DNA from: Paenibacillus sp. JJ-223
GTDB taxonomy: Bacteria > Bacillota > Bacilli > Paenibacillales > Paenibacillaceae
DNA length: 64,000 nt
Direction of reading: 5' to 3'
NCBI RefSeq assembly: GCF_927798175.1
Contig: NZ_CAKMMP010000005.1
Span: forward strand, 62,001 to 126,000
Within the stretch, counting starts at the first letter, position 1; every line of letters starts with the position of its first letter. A program made the position numbers and the translations under genes. Below, piece after piece: positions 42,249-51,205 of this stretch. The notes under the pieces were generated by a model that saw nothing but the letters and a program-made list of their open reading frames with translations, searched no databases and was not told where the DNA came from.

Positions 42249-44020
42249 GCATTCGCCGCAGGTTAATGACCCGATTTATCGGAATGCTTGCCGGGACGGT
42301 CCTTCTTATTATCCTGCTTGGTTCATTGGCCACGTACTGGGTCGTGCAAAAAGTAAATGAAGTGAATCTGGTCGATGATTTTGCCTACAGTGGTCTTGAC
42401 CAGTTGATCGACACCGCAGAGTTTATGCCGGATGGTACGATAAAGTATGATCCCAAGCTGCTGGAACAGGTCGACAAAAATCAAGGATGGCTGCAAGTCC
42501 TGGACGAACAGGGCTACGCCATTGATGATTACCACACCCCGGCCGACGTGCCTGCTCACTATAAACCGGGAGAATTAATTGCATATTGGGAAGCCCAAAA
42601 ACCGTTTCCTTATCAGCTCACCATCCTGATCCGTGAGAAAAACGGAAAGAACTTCACCCTGTTATACGGCGAACGGAATTCGGCCAGAGCCTTGCTGGAT
42701 CAAATACGGCCAGATCATTCCTACACTAGCGGGAAGCTGGTTCTCAAACCCGATGCGCAGGAACTCATTCATTCCGCCAACGCTCACCTTCAAGTATTGG
42801 ACGCGAGCGGACGCGAGCTCGTCTCCTATAACAAACCGGCCATGGGCGTGCCCAGCCAATACAGCCTTCAGCAATTGATTCTGCTTGTCCGTTATCCCAG
42901 TCGATCAGGCATATCCATGGCAACCTGGTACGATGAACAGAATGAAACCACCTGGCTGATCGGCGTACCCGGCGACTCATCATTGCCAGGCGACCAGAAC
43001 CCCTACAATTTCATATTGGAGCCCACTTTGATCGTCTTGATCCTGTCCGTCATCGTTTTACTCATGTTGCTTGCCTTTTGGTATGCAAATCGTTTCGGTT
43101 CCCCCATGCTGCATATGCTCCAATGGCTGCAGCGCCTGGAGCGGGGACATTACGAAGAACCCACTGGAGCCTTGGGAGTGCCCCGGAGCCAACGCCGCAA
43201 CGGAAAGTGGAAACGAAAATACCGCGTGTATGCTGAAGTGCTTCACTCCATGCAGGCTTTGTCCCATACGTTGAAGCAAGATGAAGAGCTTCGCAAACAA
43301 ACCGAGTCGCTGCGGGAGGAATGGATTGCCGGCATCACGCACGATCTCAAGACCCCCCTCTCCTCCATTCAGGGGTATGCCCATATGCTTGAGGCAGAAA
43401 AGTATAACTGGACCGAGGAGGAAGTCAAGGAATTTGCGGGGATCATGCTGGATAAATCCATGTATATGGACAGGCTTGTGAATGACCTTGCAATGACCTA
43501 TCGATTGCGCAGTGGGGGGTACCAACCTGACGTGGAGAATACTGACGTAAATACGTTGCTTCATGATCTCATCCAGCGCGCTGAACAAAACCCGGCATAC
43601 GGGGAGGATCGTATCACATTCCAACCTTCCGACGTGCCTGTGCATGGCCTTGTGCATATCCCTTCGTTCGAACGAATCGTGGATAATCTGACTGCCAACG
43701 CCCTTCTCCATAATCCGCCCGAGACCAAGCTCGTCGTTACTGTGCATCCCGGAGAACAAACAGGTGCATTCAGCATCCAGTTTGCCGATGATGGACGAGG
43801 CATGGAACCGGAGACGGTATGGAAGCTGTTTGAACGTTATTATCGCGGTACGGACACAGGTACATCGGATGTTGGATCAGGTCTTGGCATGGCGGTAACC
43901 AAAGGGTTGATCGAAGCAATGAAAGGCCGGATCGAGGTACAGTCCGCTCCTGATGAGGGAACGATCATTTGGTTAATATGGGACGAAAAATCAAAAAACA
44001 AATCGAACCTTGCCCCTTGA
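42245..44020 (+). CDS. Sensor histidine kinase with large extracytoplasmic domain
   Basis: 591 residues. Membrane helices near 14-36 and 258-280 (PTLIVLILSVIVLLMLLAFW) bracket an external domain of about 220 residues. Inside that domain the LQVLDEQGYAIDDY and LQVLDASGRELVSY segments repeat, suggesting a duplicated fold. DHp has H366 in GITHDLKTPLSS; the ATPase domain has DNLTANALLHN, LFERYYRG and GSGLGMAVTKGL. It overlaps the regulator stop by four bases (ATGA). The ligand is unknown; the neighbour suggests cell-wall stress. Confidence 0.9.
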   Translation: MSIRRRLMTRFIGMLAGTVLLIILLGSLATYWVVQKVNEVNLVDDFAYSGLDQLIDTAEFMPDGTIKYDPKLLEQVDKNQGWLQVLDEQGYAIDDYHTPADVPAHYKPGELIAYWEAQKPFPYQLTILIREKNGKNFTLLYGERNSARALLDQIRPDHSYTSGKLVLKPDAQELIHSANAHLQVLDASGRELVSYNKPAMGVPSQYSLQQLILLVRYPSRSGISMATWYDEQNETTWLIGVPGDSSLPGDQNPYNFILEPTLIVLILSVIVLLMLLAFWYANRFGSPMLHMLQWLQRLERGHYEEPTGALGVPRSQRRNGKWKRKYRVYAEVLHSMQALSHTLKQDEELRKQTESLREEWIAGITHDLKTPLSSIQGYAHMLEAEKYNWTEEEVKEFAGIMLDKSMYMDRLVNDLAMTYRLRSGGYQPDVENTDVNTLLHDLIQRAEQNPAYGEDRITFQPSDVPVHGLVHIPSFERIVDNLTANALLHNPPETKLVVTVHPGEQTGAFSIQFADDGRGMEPETVWKLFERYYRGTDTGTSDVGSGLGMAVTKGLIEAMKGRIEVQSAPDEGTIIWLIWDEKSKNKSNLAP

Positions 44021-44089
44021 CCTTTCCTTTTTCAGTCTATATAATCGACACTCAATAACACCTGTTCCAAAAAATTGAACCACATTCAT

Positions 44090-44440
44090 CCCATGACCGA
44101 CTTCGTCATGACCTGAATATATGGCAATGACCGGAGACATGATTTCGATTGCGTGCTGCCCAGAGAGAGAAGGGATTGGTGAAACCTTCTTCAGCGAACG
44201 GATCGAAGTTACCCCTCCGCAGCCGCGAGCTTGAACCCCGGCCTTTCTTCCGGAGCCTTCCGCAAGATCCAGCCGGCCGCCAGTAGAGTTCGCCGTCTGA
44301 TCCCCGATAACGGATCCAATGAGGGTGATGAATAGACCTTGCTTGCGGCGGCTGGCCGCGGCGGGAGTTCATTGCCGAATCAGGGTGGAACCACGAGCCG
44401 AGCGCACTCGTCCCTTTTTCCGGGACGGGTGTTTTTTTGC
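44090..44440 (+). promoter_or_regulatory. T-box riboswitch (threonine) with terminator
   Basis: The T-box sequence AGGGTGGAACCACGAG is at 44382-44397, followed by the terminator CACTCGTCCC/GGGACGGGTG and a T-run (44405-44438). Stem I landmarks AGAGAGAAGGGATTGGTG lie at 44164-44181. ACC at 44211-44213 is a likely Thr specifier. Uncharged threonyl-tRNA would open the antiterminator and switch thrS on. Confidence 0.92.
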
Positions 44441-44475
44441 GCTTCCAATTCTAAAAAAATGGAGTGTGTTTCCAC

Positions 44476-46461
44476 ATGAGTCATTCACAAAAACAAGGCA
44501 ATTCCGCCAGCCATTCACCGTCTTCGCTTTCTTCCAGCCCATCAGAGGGCCGCATCGAAATTTACCTCAATCAGGCCGAGAGTCGCGTCTTTGAAGCAGG
44601 CGTTTCCGTCGGGGGCGTGGCCGCTTCCATCAGCACAAGCCTGGGCAAACAAGCCATCGGCGGGATCGTCAATGGTCAACATGTCGACCTGGACTATGTC
44701 TTGGCGCACCAGGATCGACTTGAAATCGTAACCTTGGACAGCGAAGAAGGACTTCGCCGATATCGGCATAGCACAGCCCATGTGTTAGCCCAGGCACTGA
44801 AACGTCTTTATGGCGCAAGCCAAGTTAAATTGGGTATCGGTCCGGTAATTGAAGACGGATTTTATTATGACATTGATCTGGATCAAACGTTGTCCGTAAG
44901 GGATCTGGCCGATATCGAAAAGGAAATGCACGCCATTGTCCGGGAAAACCTGGACATCAAGCGCCGCGTGCTGGATCAGGAACAGGCCCTCCGCTTGTTC
45001 GAGGAACAAGATGAGCCTTATAAACTGGAGCTGATTCGTGACTTGCCCGCAGATATAGAGCTGTCGATTTACGAACAGGGAGAATTTTCGGATCTGTGCC
45101 GGGGACCGCATCTGCCTTCGACTGGCCGGATCAAAGCCTTCAAATTGCTGAGCGTGGCGGGGGCATACTGGCGGGGCAGCTCGGACAACAAAATGCTGCA
45201 GCGCATTTACGGCACTGCTTTTCCGAGCAAGGCCGCGCTGGAGGCCCATTTGGAAATGCTGGAGGAAGCCAAGAAGCGGGATCACCGCAAGCTCGGCAAA
45301 GAGCTGGAGTTGTTCATGTTCTCCGAGGAAGCGCCGGGGATGCCCTTCTACCTGCCCAAAGGCATGACGATCCGTACTGAATTAGAGCAATTCTCGCGCG
45401 AACTGCAGCTGCAGGCCGGATATCAGGAAGTTCGCACGCCATTGATGATGAACAACAGGCTTTGGGAACAATCCGGCCACTGGGATCATTATAAAGACAA
45501 CATGTATTTCGCGGACGTGGACGATGACACATTTGCCCTGAAACCGATGAACTGTCCGGGTCATATGCTCATTTTCAAAAATCAACTGCACTCGTACCGC
45601 GAATTGCCCATTCGCCTGATGGAATTCGGCCAGGTGCATCGCCACGAATTCTCGGGAGCGCTGAACGGCATGATGAGGGTGCGCACATTCTGTCAGGATG
45701 ACGCCCACCTCTACGTCCTGCCGGAGCAGATTGAAGACGAGATCAACCAGGCGATTTCGCTGATCGGGCGGATGTACGACATTTTCGGCTTCGATTACGC
45801 GATCGAGCTGTCCACAAGGCCCGAAGATTTCATGGGATCGCCCGAGCTGTGGGATCAAGCCGAACAAGCACTGCGAAACGTATTGGAACGCCGCGGCGTG
45901 AAGTACCGCCTGAACGAAGGAGACGGCGCCTTCTACGGCCCCAAAATCGATTTCCACATCCTCGATGCGCTGAAGCGCAGCTGGCAATGCGGGACGATCC
46001 AACTGGATTTCCAGATGCCCGAAAAATTCGACCTGAGCTATGTCGGCGAAGACGGCCAGAAGCATCGTCCAGTGGTCATCCACCGTGCGATCTACGGCTC
46101 CATCGACCGCTTCATCGGCATACTGACAGAACATTATGCCGGCGCATTCCCGCTGTGGCTGGCTCCCGTTCAGGTAAAGCTGCTCCCGGTGTCCGACCAT
46201 TATGCAGGCTATGCCATGGAAGTGCTGCAGCGGCTGCGGGGAGCCGGCATTCGGGCCGATGCGGATTTGCGCAGCGAGAAGCTGGGTTACAAACTGCGCG
46301 AAGCGCAGCTGCAAAAAGTGCCTTATTCGCTTATCGTAGGTGAGCAAGAGAAGCTGGCATCGGCGGCCTCCGTCCGCATTCACGGGCAAGGCGATCAAGG
46401 CATGCAAGACATCGATGCCGTCATTCAGCAGATTCAGGCAGCCGTTCGCGCCAAAGCCTGA
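44476..46461 (+). CDS. thrS: Threonyl-tRNA synthetase
   Basis: 661 residues from ATG 44476. A polar Ser-rich N-terminal tail (about 30 residues) is followed by the TGS domain (about 32-90), the SAD editing domain with HSTAHVLAQA and SDLCRGPHLPS, and the class II catalytic core (PLMMNNRLWEQSGHW, ALKPMNCPGHM, the zinc Cys in it, EFGQVHRHE, QDDAHLYV). The C-terminal anticodon-binding domain starts near 560. It charges tRNA-Thr. The SAD HxxxH and C motifs look intact. The T-box upstream controls it. The Ser-rich tail is longer than in most ThrS. Confidence 0.96.
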   Translation: MSHSQKQGNSASHSPSSLSSSPSEGRIEIYLNQAESRVFEAGVSVGGVAASISTSLGKQAIGGIVNGQHVDLDYVLAHQDRLEIVTLDSEEGLRRYRHSTAHVLAQALKRLYGASQVKLGIGPVIEDGFYYDIDLDQTLSVRDLADIEKEMHAIVRENLDIKRRVLDQEQALRLFEEQDEPYKLELIRDLPADIELSIYEQGEFSDLCRGPHLPSTGRIKAFKLLSVAGAYWRGSSDNKMLQRIYGTAFPSKAALEAHLEMLEEAKKRDHRKLGKELELFMFSEEAPGMPFYLPKGMTIRTELEQFSRELQLQAGYQEVRTPLMMNNRLWEQSGHWDHYKDNMYFADVDDDTFALKPMNCPGHMLIFKNQLHSYRELPIRLMEFGQVHRHEFSGALNGMMRVRTFCQDDAHLYVLPEQIEDEINQAISLIGRMYDIFGFDYAIELSTRPEDFMGSPELWDQAEQALRNVLERRGVKYRLNEGDGAFYGPKIDFHILDALKRSWQCGTIQLDFQMPEKFDLSYVGEDGQKHRPVVIHRAIYGSIDRFIGILTEHYAGAFPLWLAPVQVKLLPVSDHYAGYAMEVLQRLRGAGIRADADLRSEKLGYKLREAQLQKVPYSLIVGEQEKLASAASVRIHGQGDQGMQDIDAVIQQIQAAVRAKA

Positions 46462-46476
46462 TACGCCGCCGCACGG

Positions 46477-47340
46477 TTACAGCCGTTCTTCCGGCCCAAG
46501 GCCAACTTGCTGCTCGCTCCATGTCCAGAAGCGTTCGGCTTCCGCATCATTTAGGACGTGGGGCTTCAGCTCCTGTTCCTTTTCGCGGTAGAAATAAGCG
46601 CCAGAAATGCCCTGGACATCCGGGCTTGTTGCCAGATAGATCGCCGTTCTGGCCCCCTCTGCGGGCGTAAGGAAAAAAGGCAGTTTGCCCATAAAAGCCA
46701 TGATGCGTGTGCCGAATCCGGTGTTCCGATTCACGCCGATGCTTGTGCCTACCGCGCCGGGATGCAGGCTGTTCGCCGTAATCCGGGTATGCGACAGCTT
46801 CCTGGCCAGGATGCGCGTGAACAGAATGTTCGCCAGTTTGGACTGGGCGTAACTCTTGATTGGATTAAACCCTTGGCGCAGATGGGGATCGTCCCAATGG
46901 ATTTTGCCCGCCTTATAGGCACCGGAGGAAACATTGACGATCCTTCCCTGTTCCGCGGCCTTAAGCGGTTCGATGAGCAGCAAGGTCAGCAGAAAATGCC
47001 CTAAATGGTTGATGCCGATGCATCGTTCGAAGCCATCCTTCGTTTCTTCGCGCTTCGTCATGACTACGCCCGCGTTGTTCACCAGCACGTCAAGGGTGTC
47101 GTAGCGTTCGCGGAAGCCTCGGGCAAACCGGCGAATGCTATCCAGCGATCCCAGATCGCACAGCATCAGCTCAATGTGGGTGGAGCCGGATTCGCGCAAT
47201 GCTTCCTGAAGCGCCTGTCGGCCCCGCTCTTCGCTGCGGCAAGCCATGACAACGCGGTAGTTTTGTTTGGCCAGTTCAATCGTGGTCGCGAGTCCCATGC
47301 CGGAATTGGCACCGGTGACGATCGCCGTTTTTATGGACAT
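46477..47340 (-). CDS. Short-chain dehydrogenase/reductase
   Basis: 287 residues of classical SDR fold, similar to retinol-dehydrogenase-like members. The NAD(P) motif TGANSGMG is at 9-16, NNAG near 88-91, catalytic Ser in VNVSSGAYKAG, and the YAQSK active-site Tyr/Lys. ACRSEERG after strand 2 suggests NADP(H) preference. The substrate is unknown. It is convergent with thrS and monocistronic. ATG 47340 has AGGAGG about nine bases upstream. Confidence 0.9.
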   Translation of the reverse strand: MSIKTAIVTGANSGMGLATTIELAKQNYRVVMACRSEERGRQALQEALRESGSTHIELMLCDLGSLDSIRRFARGFRERYDTLDVLVNNAGVVMTKREETKDGFERCIGINHLGHFLLTLLLIEPLKAAEQGRIVNVSSGAYKAGKIHWDDPHLRQGFNPIKSYAQSKLANILFTRILARKLSHTRITANSLHPGAVGTSIGVNRNTGFGTRIMAFMGKLPFFLTPAEGARTAIYLATSPDVQGISGAYFYREKEQELKPHVLNDAEAERFWTWSEQQVGLGPEERL

Positions 47341-47465
47341 GATTCGTTTACCTCCTGACCCCGAAGGTCTTATCGATTTGGCATAGCTTTATGCGGGATA
47401 GGCATTCGTAAGAACAATATGAGATAATGGAAGCATCGCATCCGGTTCATATGGGAGGACATGAC

Positions 47466-48011
47466 ATGCTGAGCAAAGAACAATTCAAAAAAATCAAAAA
47501 AGAAGCCAAGCTTGAGTTGAAACGACTGGAAAAGGAATACGCAAACCTGCGGCATACGGCCGAATCCCCCTTGTCTGCACGACAAGACGATTGGACGAAC
47601 GAAGAGCTCCGAGAAATGGCCCGAAGACGTTTGCATCGCAGATATGCTTCCATCACCATCGAGTGCTGTACCATTGTCGAACACATGCTGCATGAGTTGT
47701 ACCAGCAATCGTACCAGCAGCCTTTCAATTCGGTCCAATTGATGAAAACTCCTGCCTACCGTTCCCGATCCAACATCGAGATCCTTCAGGCCGAATTGAA
47801 AAAGCAGCATATCTCCCCGGTACCGAAGCAGGAGTCGGAACGGCCGGATGAAGCCATCGTCCAGGTGTTTCAGTTGAGAAACAAGCTGATGCTTGAACAT
47901 TTTGAATTCGCTGCGGTCATGAAAGATCACCACGATGCCTCCCGAACCCTGGAGTGGATTCTCGATACGATGAAGGCATACAGGAAACAATTGAAATACC
48001 GGCCGGCATAA
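47466..48011 (+). CDS. Hypothetical alpha-helical protein
   Basis: 181 residues from ATG 47466, with GGGAGGAC upstream. It is basic and helical throughout: KIKKEAKLELKRLEKEYANL at the N-terminus looks like coiled coil, and HRRYASITIECCTIVEHMLH carries a Cys pair. There is no membrane segment or known motif. An ATG at 47461 is out of frame. The family is not recognised. The MBL gene follows after 59 bases. Confidence 0.6.
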   Translation: MLSKEQFKKIKKEAKLELKRLEKEYANLRHTAESPLSARQDDWTNEELREMARRRLHRRYASITIECCTIVEHMLHELYQQSYQQPFNSVQLMKTPAYRSRSNIEILQAELKKQHISPVPKQESERPDEAIVQVFQLRNKLMLEHFEFAAVMKDHHDASRTLEWILDTMKAYRKQLKYRPA

Positions 48012-48070
48012 CCGACGGCAGACTATAAACCTAACCAAGGAGGTGTGCCGGACCCCGCTCCGGAGAATCA

Positions 48071-48808
48071 ATGAACAAACCCATTCCATCCCTGACCGTG
48101 CTTCAACTTCATATTCCTACTCCGGCAGGCCTCAATCCGATCCATCCTGTCCTGCTGCGCGACAATGACGGAATTACGCTCATCGATACGGGCATGATCG
48201 GACAATTCGCGGAGCTGCAAGCTGCGCTGGAACTGGAAGGCGTGCAGCTGTCGGATATCAAACGCGTTATCATTACCCATCAGGACATCGATCACATCGG
48301 CAACCTTGGCGCTCTGCTGGACGCCGTTCCCGGCTTGGAAGTGTTGGCACATGCGGAAGAAGTCCCTTACCTGAACGGCGAATTGCCGTTGATCAAATTC
48401 ACGCCGGAACGCATAGCACTGCTACCTGCACCGATAGCCGAACTCGCTGATCAGCTGCTTGCGCAGCTGCCCGAAATTCAAATCTCCCGCGTCCTGCAGG
48501 ACGGGGACATACTGCCGCTTCAGGGCGAGGACGGGATTCAGGTCATCCATACGCCAGGACATACGCCAGGGCACATCTGCCTGTATGTTCGCGATCAACA
48601 TCTCCTTCTGGCGGCCGACGAACTCCGGGTGGTGGACGACGAACTGGTCGGCCCTGCGCCGACGGTTACCCCGGACATGCCTGAAGCGCTGCGCAGCTTG
48701 AACCGCCTGACTGGCCTCAAGCTGGACAAGGTACTGTGTTATCACGGCGGGGAATATACCCAAGACCCAAGCGGGCGCATCAAAGCTCTGGCCGAGGAAG
48801 CGCGGTAA
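48071..48808 (+). CDS. MBL-fold metallo-hydrolase
   Basis: 245 residues. The metallo-beta-lactamase signature is THQDIDHIG near 77-85, the H-x-[EH]-x-D-H type with one Gln-Asp variation. It is followed by a His in HTPGHTPGHICLYV and the metal-bridging Asp in LLAADELRVVDD. The last His is near CYHGGEY. Group members include lactonases and glyoxalase II-like hydrolases; substrate unknown. CGGAG lies seven bases before ATG 48071. A hairpin follows the stop. Confidence 0.88.
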   Translation: MNKPIPSLTVLQLHIPTPAGLNPIHPVLLRDNDGITLIDTGMIGQFAELQAALELEGVQLSDIKRVIITHQDIDHIGNLGALLDAVPGLEVLAHAEEVPYLNGELPLIKFTPERIALLPAPIAELADQLLAQLPEIQISRVLQDGDILPLQGEDGIQVIHTPGHTPGHICLYVRDQHLLLAADELRVVDDELVGPAPTVTPDMPEALRSLNRLTGLKLDKVLCYHGGEYTQDPSGRIKALAEEAR

Positions 48809-48855
48809 TCACCGCTTCGGCCAGACGATTTTATACGAATCGATCCGCGCATCTG

Positions 48856-48899
48856 CCGAAGAAGCCAAGTCCTCTATGGAGGGCTTGGCTTCTTCGCAT
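48856..48899 (+). terminator. Hairpin after the MBL gene
   Basis: GCCGAAGAAGCCAAG, loop, CTTGGCTTCTTCGC. The stem is 13 bp but the following bases are not T-rich, so termination is likely but not certain. Confidence 0.6.
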
Positions 48900-48992
48900 A
48901 GTGCCGCCTCCCATTGAAAGCAACTATTTGGGAATTTTGCGAACATCTCTTATAATAAAACGATGTACATATGAAAGGTGGACGTTCTAATC

Positions 48993-50081
48993 ATGACATC
49001 AACCCCATTATCCCGCCTGGAAGCCGATCTGTCGGCGAACGGCCTTGACGCTGTCCTGATCACTGATCCGAAGCATATTTATTATTTGACCGGCTTTGCA
49101 AGCAATCCGCATGAACGCTTTCTCGGCCTGGTGCTCGCCCGCGGCGAGGAGCCGCTGCTGATCGTGCCTGCCCTGGATGCGGATGCCGCATCAGCCGCTT
49201 CTTCGGTCAAAAACATTGTAACGCACTCGGACACGGACAATCCATATCACCTGCTGCAACGTTATCAAGGCAGGCTGGAACGGATCGGTCTCGAAAAAGA
49301 ATACGTGACGGTATCCCGTTACGAGCAGTTGGCCGCCGCTCTCGGCTCGGCCCGCTTCGAAGACGTCGGTTCGCTGCTGCGCGCGCTGCGCGTGAAGAAA
49401 TCGCCGGAAGAAGTGGCCCGGATGCGCCATGCCATTCATCTGATCGAAGAGGTGCTGCGCCAAGGTCTCTCCCACGTACGTGCAGGCGTTACCGAAATCG
49501 AGCTGGTCGCCGAGATGGAATATCAAATGAAGAAACTGGGCGCCGACGGCCCATCCTTCGACACGATGGTATTGACCGGTCCCAAAACGGGACTGCCGCA
49601 CGGCACGCCGGGTGACCGTAAACTGCAGCACGGAGACCTGCTGATGTTCGATATGGGCGTATATGCCGGGGGTTATGCATCCGACATTACCCGTACTTTT
49701 GCCTTTGGCGACATCTCGCCGGAGCTGAAAACCATCTATAATACGGTGCTTGCAGCCAACGAAGCGGCCATTCGTGCCGTGAAACCCGGCATTACCTGCG
49801 CGGAAGTGGACCGTGCCGCCCGCCAAGTCATCGAAGAAGCAGGATACGGCGAACGGTTTATGCACCGCGTAGGACACGGTCTCGGCATCGACGTACACGA
49901 ATATCCATCCCTGCATGGACAGAACCTGGACATTCTGCAGGAAGGAACGGTGTTTACGATCGAGCCTGGCATTTATGTCAGCGCTGGCGGCGTGCGCATT
50001 GAAGATGACGTGCTCGTGACCGACGCTGGGGTTGAGGTGCTGACCAGCTATCCGAAAGAACTGCAGGTGCTCACGGACTAA
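48993..50081 (+). CDS. M24 family Xaa-Pro peptidase
   Basis: 362 residues. The N-terminal creatinase-like domain (about 1-125) is followed by the pita-bread M24 domain. Metal ligands can be placed: D in LLMFDMGVYAGGYASD (two Asp), H in RVGHGLGIDVHEYP, E in TIEPGIYV, and E in VRIEDDVLV. It removes N-terminal residues next to Pro from peptides, with a dinuclear metal. ATG 48993 follows GAAAGGTGG. A strong terminator follows at 50140. Confidence 0.93.
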   Translation: MTSTPLSRLEADLSANGLDAVLITDPKHIYYLTGFASNPHERFLGLVLARGEEPLLIVPALDADAASAASSVKNIVTHSDTDNPYHLLQRYQGRLERIGLEKEYVTVSRYEQLAAALGSARFEDVGSLLRALRVKKSPEEVARMRHAIHLIEEVLRQGLSHVRAGVTEIELVAEMEYQMKKLGADGPSFDTMVLTGPKTGLPHGTPGDRKLQHGDLLMFDMGVYAGGYASDITRTFAFGDISPELKTIYNTVLAANEAAIRAVKPGITCAEVDRAARQVIEEAGYGERFMHRVGHGLGIDVHEYPSLHGQNLDILQEGTVFTIEPGIYVSAGGVRIEDDVLVTDAGVEVLTSYPKELQVLTD

Positions 50082-50139
50082 AGCCTGATCGGCCCTTTGA
50101 CTCACTGGCGCAATCTGCATGCATTTCGCGTCAAATTGA

Positions 50140-50194
50140 AAAAGTGCCGCAAAACGACCGAATGCGTGGCATTCATCGTCTTGCGGCACTTTTT
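50140..50194. terminator. Bidirectional terminator
   Basis: AAAAAGTGCCGCAA, loop, TTGCGGCACTTTTT. The stem is perfect; it serves the convergent M24 peptidase and queuosine-transporter genes. Confidence 0.93.
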
Positions 50195-50199
50195 ATGTT

Positions 50200-50928
50200 T
50201 TAGAACATGCGCGTGTCGTTCATGTCCTTGGTTTGAACCGGTGCAACCGGCTCGTCCTTGAACACGAAATTTCTGGCAACGTACAGGAACGGCGTCCCCA
50301 CGGCGGTCAGCACGAATTTGATGACATACGTCGTCAGGAAAATCTCGATCCATACGTCCCATGTATAGATAAACGCAAACGCGATGGTGCAGAACACCAG
50401 CGTATCCACGAAAGAGCTGATGATCGAACTTCCGTTGTTGCGAATCCACAGCTGATTCCGTCCCGGAAACAGCTTGCGCAGCCAGCTATAAAGCCGCACG
50501 TCCAGGAATTGGCTGATAAAGTAGGCCGTCAGGCTTCCAAGCGCCAATCGCGGCAGCAATCCGAACAGGATCTCCATCGGTTTCTGGGCAAAATCCGTCG
50601 ATGCCGGATCAAAGAACAATACCATCTGCATCAATACCGTGGTCATGATCAGCGTAAAAAATCCGAACCACACCGCTTTCCGCGCCTCGCCCGGACCATA
50701 CCTCTCATTCAACAGGTCGCTGGTCAGGTACATGCTGACATACATCGTATTGCCTAAGGTCAGCACGATCCCCATAATATCGATCGTCTTCGTCACCTGA
50801 ATGTTGGCAATGACCGTCGCTACGCCGATCCAGGCATACAGCCCTTTTTTGCCGAACAAACGATAACATAACAGGAAAAATCCATAAGTTACGAGAACGA
50901 ACAGCGCTCCCCACCCTAAATTAAACAT
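50200..50928 (-). CDS. Queuosine precursor transporter (VUT/YhhQ family)
   Basis: 242 residues with six or more membrane helices. Conserved YhhQ landmarks are VIANIQVTKTIDIMG, GNTMYVSMYLTSDLLNERYG, and the C-terminal SSFVDTLVFCTIAF and TYVIKFVLTAVGTPFLYVAR. Homologues import preQ0 or preQ1 for tRNA queuosine. A preQ1-I riboswitch in the leader confirms the link. The ribosome binding site AGGAAGG is part of the riboswitch tail. It is the only gene of its transcript. Confidence 0.92.
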   Translation of the reverse strand: MFNLGWGALFVLVTYGFFLLCYRLFGKKGLYAWIGVATVIANIQVTKTIDIMGIVLTLGNTMYVSMYLTSDLLNERYGPGEARKAVWFGFFTLIMTTVLMQMVLFFDPASTDFAQKPMEILFGLLPRLALGSLTAYFISQFLDVRLYSWLRKLFPGRNQLWIRNNGSSIISSFVDTLVFCTIAFAFIYTWDVWIEIFLTTYVIKFVLTAVGTPFLYVARNFVFKDEPVAPVQTKDMNDTRMF

Positions 50929-50941
50929 ACTATTTACACTG

Positions 50942-50982
50942 CCTTCCTAGTTTTGATTACGCGGGATGGTTACGAACCGCGG
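50942..50982 (-). promoter_or_regulatory. preQ1 class I riboswitch
   Basis: Read leftward: CCGCGGTTCGTAACCATC, then CCGCG, TAATCAAAACTAGGAAGG. The five-base stem CGCGG/CCGCG, the loop and the A-rich tail that docks in it fit the preQ1-I aptamer. The tail ends in the Shine-Dalgarno sequence 14 bases before the start, so translation would be blocked when preQ1 is bound. Confidence 0.9.
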
Positions 50983-51081
50983 CCCTGGCCCCTTTGGCCA
51001 AAACATGAATTACTCTAACACATTTCCCCGCTTTTGAACAGGCTTAAATTCATCCAGCCCTTCCCTGCCGAACATCCTTGC

Positions 51082-51123
51082 GAAAAAAGCCGCCCTTCGG
51101 GACGAACCCGAAAGACGGCTTGT
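51082..51123 (-). terminator. Rho-independent terminator of tcyP
   Basis: Read leftward: GCCGTCTTTCGGG, five-base loop, CCCGAAGGGCGGC, then TTTTTT. Confidence 0.9.
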
Positions 51124-51205
51124 TAACCTTGCATTCATACAGCTGCGGTTTAACCTGAACGATGGACGGCCGGTGATGCTGGCCTTCTTTACGGGTTGAT
51201 CCGGA

